DNA of 64,000 bases from Andalucia godoyi (taxonomy: Eukaryota > Discoba > Jakobea > Jakobida > Andaluciidae), in NCBI GenBank assembly GCA_009859145.1, contig VRVR01000036.1, positions 145,584-209,583 on the forward strand. Direction: 5' to 3'. Positions 1 to 9,615 of the stretch are shown here, piece by piece. Made by a program: the position numbers and the translations under genes. Below the pieces are notes generated by a model, which was not told the origin of the DNA, made no database searches, and saw nothing but the letters and a program-made list of their open reading frames with translations. Position 1 is the stretch's first letter; every line of letters begins with the position of its first letter.

Positions 1-1
1 C

Positions 2-3000
2 GTGTGGATCAAGTATGCAAAGAAGAATCAGGCGGTTTCTGTCACTTCAAAGTCCGAAATATGCCAAATTCAAATTTGCAAGCAGACTAGGCAGCGTTTC
101 GTCTTGCATCATATGAGGAGATTCACATATGACGACGACAAGAAGGTTTTCGCAAAGTCCGAGTTCCCTATTCATCTGCCGTCTTCCGAGTATGCCCATG
201 CCAAAAGCCTGTCGATAGAGCGCCATCGTGGTCTCGCGGATTTATACGGGCCCAACAAGTTCACCATTCCGGTGCCTTCCTTTTGGCCTCTCTTCCAGCA
301 ACACCTGTTTGCACCATTTTTTGTGTTCCAACTGTTCTGCATTTCTCTGTGGTTCCTCGACGAGTACTGGTACTATTCGCTGTTCACGCTCGGCATGTTG
401 GTGTTGATGGAATCGGTTGTTGTGAAGCAGAGACAAGGAAATCTGTCACAAATGCGTGCTGTTGCGCAAAAGCCTGCGTCGCTTGTGTATGTCCTTCGTG
501 CTGCGCAATGGTCTCGTGTATCGTGCGAAGAACTTGTTCCTGGCGACATTGTCTCAGTGCACCACGCTTCTCCTCTGTTCTCGTCTCCTCACAAAAGCCA
601 TGATAAACTGAATTGTCCTGCGGATTTGCTGTTGCTGGAGGGCGATGTTGTGGTTTCGGAAGCAATGCTCACTGGAGAGTCGAAGCCGCTTCTCAAGAAG
701 GGGATCGAGACATCTTCCGTTTCCTTTGGAGAGCTCAGTGTTCAGAAGCACAGGGATCATATTCTTTTTGGTGGAACTACTGTGTTACGGTCCTTCCCTT
801 CTAGCTGGTCCGGATCCATCCCGTCCTCTGCGAAGAAGAAATCGGGGGGAACAGCGTTGTCGTCCAGCGCTCCTGCCGTGTCTTCGGGCCCTGCCCCTGA
901 TGGCGGGTGCAAAGCGTATGTGTTGCGTACTGGATTCGAAACGGAGCAGGGAAAACTGATCCGCAAGATTGTCTTTGCATCCGACAAGGCAAAGATAGAA
1001 TCTGCAGAGGCATATGTTTTCTTGTTGGTTCTGTTTTTATGCGCTCTTGTGGCCGCAGTATATCTCTTTAAGAAGAGCCTGGAGCTTGGCGAGAAGTCGT
1101 TTTACAACATCTCCCTGGACTGCATTCTGATTCTTACCTCCGTTGTACCTCCGGAACTCCCCATGGAACTCAGTTTGGCAGTGAATCATTCGTTGATTCT
1201 TTTAGCGAAGGGGTCTCGCGTTTTCTGTACCGAGCCTTTCCGAATTCCCATGGCGGGAAAGGTCGACACCTGTGCTTTTGACAAGACCGGCACACTGACC
1301 TCGGATGATATGCGTGTTGAGCAGATTGTTCCCTCAACTCCTGACAAGTCGAAACGAGACGCAGAACGTATTTTGGCGGCTTGCCACTCCCTTGTATGGC
1401 TGGATTCCGAACAGCCTGTTGGAGATGCAATGGAGGTTGCTGCTTTCGATTTTGTGCGCTGGAAACGGCTGGACAAGGACTATTATTCTGCCGACTCGAA
1501 GGTAGAAAAGGAAAGCGTGAAGATTCTTCACCGCTTTGGGTTTGATGCTGACCTGCGGCGGATGTCTGTGTTCTGCGGTATTTCAAAGGCCGGTTCTGCA
1601 GACGTCGACGACTTCGCAATTCTTACAAAAGGTGCGCCGGAAACCATGAGGGAAATGTTTAATCCTGCTTCCTTTGATGCAGAGAAATTTGATGTGATGT
1701 GCAACAAGTTTACTGCCAGTGGAGCCCGTGTTCTTGCGCTGGGCATGAAAGTTGTGGGTGACTCGGCGAATCTTTCACGCAGATACAAGAAAGCACTCCA
1801 AAAATCAAACCGGGAAGGGGCAATAACGAATTTTGTATTTTCCGCGCTGATTTCAAAGGCTTCCTGCTCGCTAGACAACGAAGATGAACACGAGGTGATC
1901 TGTGAAGAAGCCGATCTCCGACAAGCTGCGGAGGCAGGGTTGAGTTTTGCAGGGTTTGTTCTGTTTGTATCGCCGTTGAAGAAGGATACCGCAGCCTCCA
2001 TCGAGGAATTGATTTTATCTGGTCACGATTGCATCATGGTCACGGGTGATAATGCCAGGACTGCTACTGCGGTTGCAATCCAATGCGGTATTATTTCAAA
2101 ATCGTCTGAAAAGGAAATACTTCAGTTGTCGGTAACTTCCCCGGATGGCGCACAGTTTGGCTGGGTGGATCAGCAGGATGCGGCGATCAAATATTCGCTG
2201 TTTGGAGTTCCTCACAAGAATTTCGAATTCGTCATTTCTGGAGAGGTTCTGCGGCATATGTCGAGTACTGAGGCTTCCAATGTTCTGAAGGAGTATGCTT
2301 CGAATTGTCATGTGTTTGCTCGAATGGCTCCGTCTCAAAAGGAAGATGTCATTCATGTCCTGCAAGCTGTAGACCGACAAATCCTGTTTTGCGGGGACGG
2401 CACCAACGATGTGGGTGCGTTGAAAGCTTCCCATGTCGGTATCGCGATTGTTTCGAAAGAGATGCCTGCGGACATCGGGGTTCCTCGTTTGCAGAATTTT
2501 GATGAGGAGACCATCCTCAAGGATCCGATGCTACGAAGAGCACGAGATCTCCAGAAGTTCCTTGATGGTCCTGTTGGAACACGCATGACCGATTCTCGCA
2601 AGGAACAAATCCGTGGAATGATAACCCAAATTGAAGAGCTTCGCCAGGAAAACGAGAATTTTGTGGCGCAGCTGGGAGATGCGTCCATCGCCGCTCCGTT
2701 CACTTCAAAGCGCTCCTCCATTCGATGCGCTCTGGACATTGTCAGGCAAGGTCGCTGTACTTTGGTTACCACGTTGCAGATCTATTCTATTTTGGCACTG
2801 CAGTGTCTTTTGAACGCGTACACGCTATCCGTGCTGCACTTACAGGGTCTAAAGTTTGGCGATCGTCAAATGACTGTCGCTTCCATTTTTACTGCTTTGA
2901 TGTTCTTCCTCATGTCGAGACCCCAGCCTGTCGAGCGATTGTCTCGTGAGCGTCCCTTCAAGTCGATCTTCTCTCCGTATTTTATTCTTTCTGTGTTTGG

Positions 3001-3541
3001 GCAATTTTTGCTGCATCTCTCTTGTCTGTTGTTCTTGGTGTATGTACTGCTTCCTTCGTCTTTGCTGCACGCAGAGACTCCGCAAGATGTCGAGAATCTG
3101 CGAAAGGAGTTTTCTCCGAGCATCTTGAACACTGTTTTGTTTCCGTTTTCGTGCATTTTGCAAGTCGCCACTTTCACAATTAATTATCGCGGAGAACCGT
3201 TCATGCAGCCCCTCAAAAAGAACAAGGCTTTTATTGTTGTGTCCTCCATTGCTTTCTTCATGTTTCTCTCTGCGGCCACGGGATCTAACCCAGAATTCAA
3301 CGAGCTTTTCCAACTTGTGGAGCTTCCCCGAGACATTCCGTTGTGGATTGACACTGCCACGGCAGATTCAAGCTTCATTGCCTCCTTATCAGTGCGTGTG
3401 TGGAGCGCAATGCTCAGATGGGACCTTACTTTGCCAAACGTCATATGTGGAGTGATCGTATTTGATGTTGCAGTGGCATTCTTCTGGGATCGCGTGCTTC
3501 GGCTCACTTATCGCCAACCCGTTGTCACAGCTCCTCAGTAA
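2..3541 (+). CDS. P5A-type ATPase (Spf1/ATP13A1 family), 5' end outside window
   Basis: About 1179 residues are visible. The reading frame is open at the window edge, so the first codon here (GTG) is not a start; compared with yeast Spf1, roughly 150 N-terminal residues are missing. P5A ATPases are ER pumps that extract mislocalised or misinserted transmembrane helices. Diagnostic motifs, numbered from the visible start: TGES of the actuator domain (about 224), the P5A signature PPELPMELS in membrane helix 4 (about 383), the phosphorylation motif DKTGT (Asp427), TGDN (681) and GDGTND (798). The segment PDGG...TGFET before helix 3 is also typical of P5A. Several hydrophobic helices follow after about residue 930. 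It ends in TAA and converges on the next, minus-strand gene with only 91 bp between them. Confidence 0.96.
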   Translation: MWIKYAKKNQAVSVTSKSEICQIQICKQTRQRFVLHHMRRFTYDDDKKVFAKSEFPIHLPSSEYAHAKSLSIERHRGLADLYGPNKFTIPVPSFWPLFQQHLFAPFFVFQLFCISLWFLDEYWYYSLFTLGMLVLMESVVVKQRQGNLSQMRAVAQKPASLVYVLRAAQWSRVSCEELVPGDIVSVHHASPLFSSPHKSHDKLNCPADLLLLEGDVVVSEAMLTGESKPLLKKGIETSSVSFGELSVQKHRDHILFGGTTVLRSFPSSWSGSIPSSAKKKSGGTALSSSAPAVSSGPAPDGGCKAYVLRTGFETEQGKLIRKIVFASDKAKIESAEAYVFLLVLFLCALVAAVYLFKKSLELGEKSFYNISLDCILILTSVVPPELPMELSLAVNHSLILLAKGSRVFCTEPFRIPMAGKVDTCAFDKTGTLTSDDMRVEQIVPSTPDKSKRDAERILAACHSLVWLDSEQPVGDAMEVAAFDFVRWKRLDKDYYSADSKVEKESVKILHRFGFDADLRRMSVFCGISKAGSADVDDFAILTKGAPETMREMFNPASFDAEKFDVMCNKFTASGARVLALGMKVVGDSANLSRRYKKALQKSNREGAITNFVFSALISKASCSLDNEDEHEVICEEADLRQAAEAGLSFAGFVLFVSPLKKDTAASIEELILSGHDCIMVTGDNARTATAVAIQCGIISKSSEKEILQLSVTSPDGAQFGWVDQQDAAIKYSLFGVPHKNFEFVISGEVLRHMSSTEASNVLKEYASNCHVFARMAPSQKEDVIHVLQAVDRQILFCGDGTNDVGALKASHVGIAIVSKEMPADIGVPRLQNFDEETILKDPMLRRARDLQKFLDGPVGTRMTDSRKEQIRGMITQIEELRQENENFVAQLGDASIAAPFTSKRSSIRCALDIVRQGRCTLVTTLQIYSILALQCLLNAYTLSVLHLQGLKFGDRQMTVASIFTALMFFLMSRPQPVERLSRERPFKSIFSPYFILSVFGQFLLHLSCLLFLVYVLLPSSLLHAETPQDVENLRKEFSPSILNTVLFPFSCILQVATFTINYRGEPFMQPLKKNKAFIVVSSIAFFMFLSAATGSNPEFNELFQLVELPRDIPLWIDTATADSSFIASLSVRVWSAMLRWDLTLPNVICGVIVFDVAVAFFWDRVLRLTYRQPVVTAPQ

Positions 3542-3632
3542 AACCTTTTCCGCTTCCTTCCTCTCAATATACACACACGCATAAAAAAATCCTCGGAAAA
3601 GCGTCTAGTATTCGCAGACTCTTTTGTCCTTT

Positions 3633-6302
3633 TCACCCTTTGTCTAGGGCTGGTAACGTCGAAGATCTCAGGAATGGATGTGGTGGCGCGGGAGCCGATC
3701 GAAAAGACTGTCGCTCGTCCCTGGATTTCGACAACGACGCCAGTTCCTTCTCATACACGACATCGCTCTTGTCTCCTGCATCTTTCAAAAGGTGCACGAC
3801 ATTCGCTGCACGTTGCTGCTCATTTCTGGCGACGACAGTGTTGTTTTCAGAAGTGGAAGAACGCACAAACAAGTGATTCTCCACGAAATTCAGTTTTCTT
3901 ATCAACGAAACGTCTTCAACCTGTTCTCCCAGCTTGGTGGATGAACGAAGAGTCGGAAGGACGATGCTCATCAGTTTGAAAACGCAAACGGCAATGATGC
4001 TAGCACCCACAATGGCAGAGCAACACAATACAATATGTGACACAGCACGGTCAAATGTGAACGGAATCACAGACAGTAAACTGATCAAAGAAGGCACCAA
4101 ATGAACTCCAACTACATTTGCAACATCATCCAGATGCACAAACTGACGGCGAAATGTCCTTGTTACGAATCTGGATGCAGCCGCCGCCACACATCCAACA
4201 GCAAAAGCAATTGGGGGTCTGATGATGTGAGCACTTGCAGATACAGCAATTGCACCCGACAACAAGCTTTCGAAATCGCCGCTCGATATGAGAAATGCGC
4301 TGCAGGCAGCAATGACGGAGTTGACAACACAGCGGACCTGAAATTCAACGCCATGCAAAGACGACACAATGTACAAAATGAATACCAAAGCGAAGAATTG
4401 AAAAAGAAGGCCGATTCTGTTCAAGAAAACTGCAGAACGCAAGAAATTGACGGAAACCCCATTCGACGCCGCAGCGCCAGAAAGACTGGAGCTGCCGCTC
4501 AGAAGAATGTTCTCGTCGGCGAATGCAGCGCGACGAGCCTCATGACGCGGTCCCACGAAGAAAAGACCAACAACCGCAAATACGGAAGAGCAACAGTGAC
4601 AAATGAGAGCACCACCGAAATCCGTGAAATTCCAATTCGAAGACCACACATGCTCTTTGGACGAAACAGACGTGAAACCGAGAGTGTTAAGGGAGTTCAA
4701 GCTCGTGATGTACGGCCAGAAAAAGCGTATCAACACAGGAACCACAACAACACACTGCGTAAGATTGCAGATCACATAAACGAGCGGCCGTGTTCTGCCA
4801 GAAAAGGATACAGTGGAAACAAAGACGCATTGAAGTGTGAACATCGAAAATACGGAGCAAACCAGATAGACATTCTCCGACAAAATGCCATTCACAATGC
4901 TGTTCAGAAGATCTGACGGATCCGGATGAAGAGACACCGGAGGACGACTTAGAAATGACCAGAGCCCAGAGGCAATTGGGAACCCGAGAACCGCTGACGT
5001 CGCAAGCCCAGTGCCAGCGTTTACCAACACCCGACACGTAACAGTGTACATTTCTCCGGGGGGAGTCATTGCCAATTCTCGAAACAAGAATCCAATCGTG
5101 ATAAAAACACCGAAAAGAATCACAAAAATGAAGCTTCGAAGCCGCTGCTCCAGAAATGCCAGTGTACCCTTCATGTTCGCAATTTCCTCTGACTTGGAGG
5201 GAATAAAAACGTACAGCTTCGGATACTCATGCAGAACTTGCGAAACATTCTGATGAAGTAAGGAGTTCCAGTCGAGACCAGCAAATTCGTTCAGCAGCGT
5301 CTTGTTGGCATTCGAAAGGACTTCATTCGCTGACGAAAACACCTGCTCTAAATCTGAATGCTGCTCGAAAAGCCAAGACAATGTTGCATTCAGGCTCGTG
5401 ACCTGCGCCTCGCGAACCCGAAACTCCGCATACACAGTTGAATTGGCGAGCGACAAATTGCCGGCCATCTGCGAGGCTGTTGCTGCAAGCAATAGCAGCT
5501 GATCTCGCATGAACAAAAAATCTGCGGTTTCGTTATTCGACAACCGAACATTCACCAAGTAATCCTTCAATGCGGTAATGTTCCTGTTCAGATCAACGAC
5601 TGCGGATTCCAGAATCGTCGCACGTTTCTTCAACGCATCGATTTCGCGAGTATGAGTATCAATTGTTGGAATCAGAGAATTCAAGGTTTGAAGCGAATTC
5701 CAAAGACTGGAATTCACAGTCTTCACCTGCGTGTCGAGTGCAGCAACAGTCGAAGCATGGTCACTTTGCCATGTGTACAGACTGTCATTTAGGAGCAATA
5801 TCGAGCTATTCAGAATGGCAATGTCCGACGATAAACTTGCAAGGAGCGACAAAAACAACTGATCGTTGGTCAGCAACGCCGCCAAAGAAGCGCGTGCAAG
5901 AGTAATGTTGGAAGTAAGATGCACGATTGTGTCGAAGGACGCAATCACACTCTCTGTTCGACTGATGATTGCCGTATCGGAAAACCGAAGCGCGGCAATG
6001 GCGGATAACAGGGCTGCATTTTGTGAAATTGCAGCCCCGAGAGAACTGTTAACAGACGCTAGTCGTCCATTTAGCGCAGAAATGGCAGCGTAAAACGCCG
6101 TGTCGTTTGCCCACAGCGAGGCCATCGTGGCATTTGTGGATAACATAAACGTCGTCAAGTTCGCTAACACAGTTTCTGCCGTGAGCGGAATGATCCTCTC
6201 TTCCTGTGCTGCAACCAGTCGAACCGGCAGAAAAAGACATCCAAAACCAATGACCAGAACAACACAAATCAGCGTGTTCGAACTGTCTGGCCTGCGCTGC
6301 AT
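3633..6302 (-). CDS. Ammonium-transporter-like (Amt/Mep/Rh) membrane protein with a large coiled-coil ectodomain
   Basis: 889 residues. A signal peptide or anchor (about 1-32) is followed by about 355 residues of alpha-helical, heptad-like sequence carrying about 15 N-x-S/T sequons, so it is probably lumenal or extracellular. From about residue 391 there are many hydrophobic helices with a recognisable Amt pattern: a GR-type turn after a helix (about 502), an NWNFTDFGGA segment corresponding to the Amt DFAGG motif with His569, and LDDVANVVGVH with the DD pair 725-726 and His734. These match in order and spacing the twin histidines of AmtB (H168/H318). The usual FNxGS motif is not evident and many pore Gly residues are replaced, so transport is uncertain; a sensor (transceptor) role is possible. 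The cytosolic tail (about 785-889) is polar and Ser-rich. The Amt assignment is my motif reading, not a database hit. Confidence 0.72.
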   Translation of the reverse strand: MQRRPDSSNTLICVVLVIGFGCLFLPVRLVAAQEERIIPLTAETVLANLTTFMLSTNATMASLWANDTAFYAAISALNGRLASVNSSLGAAISQNAALLSAIAALRFSDTAIISRTESVIASFDTIVHLTSNITLARASLAALLTNDQLFLSLLASLSSDIAILNSSILLLNDSLYTWQSDHASTVAALDTQVKTVNSSLWNSLQTLNSLIPTIDTHTREIDALKKRATILESAVVDLNRNITALKDYLVNVRLSNNETADFLFMRDQLLLLAATASQMAGNLSLANSTVYAEFRVREAQVTSLNATLSWLFEQHSDLEQVFSSANEVLSNANKTLLNEFAGLDWNSLLHQNVSQVLHEYPKLYVFIPSKSEEIANMKGTLAFLEQRLRSFIFVILFGVFITIGFLFRELAMTPPGEMYTVTCRVLVNAGTGLATSAVLGFPIASGLWSFLSRPPVSLHPDPSDLLNSIVNGILSENVYLVCSVFSMFTLQCVFVSTVSFSGRTRPLVYVICNLTQCVVVVPVLIRFFWPYITSLNSLNTLGFTSVSSKEHVWSSNWNFTDFGGALICHCCSSVFAVVGLFFVGPRHEARRAAFADENILLSGSSSLSGAAASNGVSVNFLRSAVFLNRIGLLFQFFALVFILYIVSSLHGVEFQVRCVVNSVIAACSAFLISSGDFESLLSGAIAVSASAHIIRPPIAFAVGCVAAAASRFVTRTFRRQFVHLDDVANVVGVHLVPSLISLLSVIPFTFDRAVSHIVLCCSAIVGASIIAVCVFKLMSIVLPTLRSSTKLGEQVEDVSLIRKLNFVENHLFVRSSTSENNTVVARNEQQRAANVVHLLKDAGDKSDVVYEKELASLSKSRDERQSFRSAPAPPHPFLRSSTLPALDKG

Positions 6303-6348
6303 GTTTTAGTAGAACAGAGGCTCTGCACACAGGCAACTTCTGTCTGAA

Positions 6349-6411
6349 CTGCGGACTGCGGACTGCGGACTGCGGACTGCGGACTGCGGACTGCGGACTG
6401 CGGACTGCGGA
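6349..6411. repeat. 7-bp minisatellite (GCGGACT)n
   Basis: About nine head-to-tail copies of GCGGACT lie 47 bp upstream of the start of the Amt-like gene, in its 5' UTR or promoter. The unit length is not a multiple of three, consistent with non-coding DNA. Confidence 0.95.
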
Positions 6412-6981
6412 GGATTTTCTGTTGAGCGATTGAGGAACGAAACGGATTCTCGTGACAGTTGACAGGACTGAAAAGGCCAACAGGCAGAGAGCTCAAAAGT
6501 CAAAACAGGAAGAATCGCTGTGCTTTCGATCATGTCGGACAATTCTCTGTGACATCGGGTCACATTTTCCGACATTTTTCCGCTCGGTGGGGTTAACTCG
6601 GCACTCGGCAGCCGTTTAGTTCTTCAGCTTTCGCACTCGGACTGTTGACAAGACTGCGGAATGGTTTACAAGTTCTTGATCTATCGCTGTCTACAGAGTC
6701 CACAAAATAAGAAAGGAACGGGTGGTGGGAAGAAGTTGTTTGTCGAAGCACACGGTTTCCAAAAAACCGATAAATTTCGTTGTTTTTTTAAATTAAAAAA
6801 ACATGTTTTTTGAAGTCGGACAGAGCAGTTCAGTGCAAAATTCTCTGAAGTTTTTTGTGCTTTGGAAAAACATTCCCTTTCTCAAAGAAAAAAAAAAGGT
6901 ACTGCTGAAGGAAGATGGTGTGCGTAAAGACTAAGGAATGCAGTTTACCTGGAGAAACATCGCGCGCGCGAGTTTGTAGGG
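6412..6981. other. Intergenic, no gene seen
   Basis: About 570 bp between two minus-strand genes, with AT-rich runs around 6780-6800 and 6888-6897. Overlapping short frames have no protein-like composition. It presumably carries the promoter of the Amt-like gene and the 3' end of the next gene. Confidence 0.6.
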
Positions 6982-7413
6982 CTAGGTGCGCATGGTACGA
7001 ATATGGTATCCAAGTCGAGTGAAGGTAAGTATGCAGTTGAATGCCAAATGACACAGAGCATCGGATGTCCAGCTGCACCCAAAGGCGAACATCGCATGAA
7101 GCCAAATGGTATTGTGCAACACATCGCCCACAGATAAAAACTGCATCATTCTGCGCTGTGCAATCGGCGATCCCCATCGCATAATTGTCTGGATCGTCAA
7201 GGCTAGAATAATGCACATCGAACAGAACAGACGTGTAAGAGACATTGTGAGCGGATGCGTAACGATCATATCGAGATTTGGATCCACTGTGAGCGGAACT
7301 AGGGCTCGGGCTTGCTGCGCAGGATCGAAGATTCCAGGAATCACAAATACAATCGAAAACAGGAATCCGTCCAGCCACAACAGCACAAAACGTTCGCAGG
7401 AATTCAGCTTCAT
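6982..7413 (-). CDS. Small four-helix membrane protein, unknown
   Basis: 143 residues with four predicted membrane segments (about 8-27, 58-77, 90-112 and 117-133) and short polar loops. The start (ATG at 7413) directly precedes the first hydrophobic segment, and the basic C-terminus (GYHIRTMRT) would be cytosolic. I do not recognise the family. The longer overlapping frame on this strand (6830-7486) is rejected because it is Cys/His-rich and lacks this membrane periodicity. The gene diverges from the ene reductase at 7878. Confidence 0.62.
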   Translation of the reverse strand: MKLNSCERFVLLWLDGFLFSIVFVIPGIFDPAQQARALVPLTVDPNLDMIVTHPLTMSLTRLFCSMCIILALTIQTIMRWGSPIAQRRMMQFLSVGDVLHNTIWLHAMFAFGCSWTSDALCHLAFNCILTFTRLGYHIRTMRT

Positions 7414-7877
7414 GATGACAAGTACGTATCACTGAACGATTTTCAGCTGTGTTGACTTGTTTCCACCCCCGCACACACACACACAACGACTGTCAAAAAC
7501 AACATTAAACCAAAAAACAAACAAACAAAAAAACCAAAAGGAATGTAAAAAATAATGCTGGAAACAGCAATGGAGACTGTTCATTCTCCCGCCATCCAGC
7601 AGGCAAAGGCGTCGTGTCTGGTGGGTTGGAGGGAGATCTGAAGTGGGCAATTCTCCGTTTGGTCGCAAAGAAAAACGCAAAAAAACATTTCCGATCGAGC
7701 CAGCATGCATCATGGCAGTATCTAATTGAGTTGCATACCCTTGGGGGGGCACCTCCGTACAGTAGTGCCGTGCATGCACATTGCCACAGTTTTTCGTGAA
7801 TTTTTGATATGCGTTTTTGAGTGCAAAAAACAAGTGCATCAGTGCGTATAATATTATTGTGTGCATAATCGCGCAGC
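7414..7877. promoter_or_regulatory. Divergent intergenic region (inferred promoters)
   Basis: 464 bp between head-to-head genes, holding a short (AC)n run near 7472-7484 and A-rich tracts near 7503-7535. No defined promoter element is recognised; the promoter role is inferred from geometry only. Confidence 0.4.
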
Positions 7878-9089
7878 ATGGAACCGCATACCACCAATTT
7901 CGAGGGGAAGAAGAAGCCAGTCTTGTTTGAACCTCTTGCGTTCTCACATTCAAAGGTGCTGTCGAACAGGGTTGTCGTTGCCCCGATGTGCCAGTACTCT
8001 GCAGTAAACGGCTGTGCTACAGACTGGCACCTGGCTCATTATTTAACGCTTTCCAATTCAGGAGCAGGGCTGCTTGTGTTTGAAGCCACTGCCGTTGAGC
8101 CACGAGGAAGAATCTCCCACGGCGATTTGGGGCTGTATGACCAAGAAACGGAAGACGCACTGTGTAGAGTTGTTCGTGCTTGCAAGGCTTTAGGGACTGC
8201 CAAATTGGGCATACAGATTGCACATGCTGGACGGAAAGCCTCCCTTTCAAGGCCGTGGGAAGGGCCCGGACAGACCGTTACTGGGTCAGAATTTCTGGAG
8301 AAAAAAGTGTTCGTTTCGTCGAATGAATCCCAGGCTTCCCGGCCACTCACTGCAGAAGAGCATTCTTGGGAATGCATCGCGCCGTCTGCGATTCCCTTTT
8401 CATCTTCATGGCCAGTGCCTCGTGAGATGACCGTGGAGGAAATTAAGGAAGTGGTGCAAATGTTTGGGAATACGGCGAGGCGTGCTGTTCGTCTCGGTTT
8501 TGACGAAATCGAATTGCACTTTGCACATGGATATCTGGCCCATGAATTCCTGTCACCGCTTTCCAACAAGCGAACCGATTTGTACGGAACGGGCTCGCGT
8601 GTCGATCAGTTTCGGTTTGTGCTGGAAATTGCAGATGCTGTCAGAAAAGTCGTTCCGGAGCACGTCATCCTCGGTGCCAGAATCACCGGCTCGGATTGGG
8701 TGGAGGAGGGCGGCTGGACTCTTGAAGACGCTACGCAGCTGTCCCTTTCACTTGCAGATCATGGAATCGAATTCGTGTGTGTATCATCCGGCGGTAATGT
8801 GCAGACAAGGATTCCACTCGGGCCAAAATATCAGGTCCCGTTCGCGCAGCACATTAAACACGCCGTCGGAGATCGGCTACGAGTCCGCGCTGTTGGCCTG
8901 ATCTCTCAACCGGAAGAAGCAGAGTCCGTGATTGCACAGGGAGAAGCAGATTTTGTCGCGCTTGCTCGACCGTTTTTGCACAATCCTCACTGGGCTTATC
9001 ATGCTGCAGCCATTCTTGGCGGCCATGTTGAAAGGCCTCCACAGTATGCTCGTTGCAGTCCGTCTCTGTGGAAAGTTGCAAAATACTAG
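7878..9089 (+). CDS. NADH:flavin oxidoreductase, YqjM/xenobiotic-reductase class of old yellow enzymes
   Basis: 403 residues, an FMN-dependent TIM-barrel ene reductase. Motifs: APMCQYS with Cys38 (the YqjM-class redox-tuning Cys), DWH at 49-51, EATAVEPRGRIS, QIAHAGRK (113-120), the substrate-binding pair His214/His217 in LHFAHGYL, and SPLSNKRTDLYG. The usual YGGS is YGTGS here, with one extra residue. The C-terminal ALARPFLHNP segment matches the FMN phosphate site region. Its substrates are probably alpha,beta-unsaturated carbonyls with NAD(P)H as donor. No targeting peptide is evident. This class is best known from bacteria and fungi. Confidence 0.93.
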   Translation: MEPHTTNFEGKKKPVLFEPLAFSHSKVLSNRVVVAPMCQYSAVNGCATDWHLAHYLTLSNSGAGLLVFEATAVEPRGRISHGDLGLYDQETEDALCRVVRACKALGTAKLGIQIAHAGRKASLSRPWEGPGQTVTGSEFLEKKVFVSSNESQASRPLTAEEHSWECIAPSAIPFSSSWPVPREMTVEEIKEVVQMFGNTARRAVRLGFDEIELHFAHGYLAHEFLSPLSNKRTDLYGTGSRVDQFRFVLEIADAVRKVVPEHVILGARITGSDWVEEGGWTLEDATQLSLSLADHGIEFVCVSSGGNVQTRIPLGPKYQVPFAQHIKHAVGDRLRVRAVGLISQPEEAESVIAQGEADFVALARPFLHNPHWAYHAAAILGGHVERPPQYARCSPSLWKVAKY

Positions 9090-9615
9090 ACCAACACATT
9101 GATTATCCCACGCCCTCCTCCCTCTTTCAAAGTCCTCTCTTGCGTCGCACATGCTTTCTTGCGGAGATCCGAGCGACACACTGCAGCCCGTCGGTCGAGT
9201 GAAGTAAGAAGCGAGGTATGGAATGGTTTCGGATGGAGGCGTCCCACAAATAAAATCAAATCTCTTTATGATAGAAATGTGTCTTCCATTTGCCATGAAC
9301 GACAAAAATGAAGGGGGGAAGTGGAAGAGATGTAGAGCGCTTTCAAAAAACCAAATAATGAAAAGCGAAAAAATAATGATAATAAAAATAAAAATACGCA
9401 CACACATACATACGAACACGCACACACAGCAAACAAAGAAGATAGAAAATAATAAAAACAATAAGAAGGGGGAAAAAGAAGACAAAACTCGCCAGTGCAA
9501 AAGAAAATGTATAAAATAAAATATAAAAAACAACAACACGAAACAGGGCTCAGGCAAGCAAATCATCAGCAGTCAGAACACACACGACAACTGGACACGC
9601 TCACCTCACGATCAC
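9090..9615. other. Convergent intergenic spacer
   Basis: About 525 bp between convergent genes, strongly A-rich from 9340 to 9545 (adenine and AATAAA-like runs, a CACACA patch near 9400-9430). It is compatible with 3' UTR and polyadenylation sequence. No coding signal is seen. Confidence 0.55.

Noticed and set aside
4101-4916. 271-codon open frame on the plus strand
   Set aside because: Lies antisense inside the Amt-like gene; composition is the reverse-frame shadow of Ser/Ala/Val-rich coding sequence.
6349-6411. CRISPR-like array
   Set aside because: Units are contiguous 7-mers without spacers; a minisatellite.
6830-7486. 218-codon minus-strand frame
   Set aside because: Overlaps the 143-residue four-helix protein in another frame; low-complexity ends and no consistent helices.
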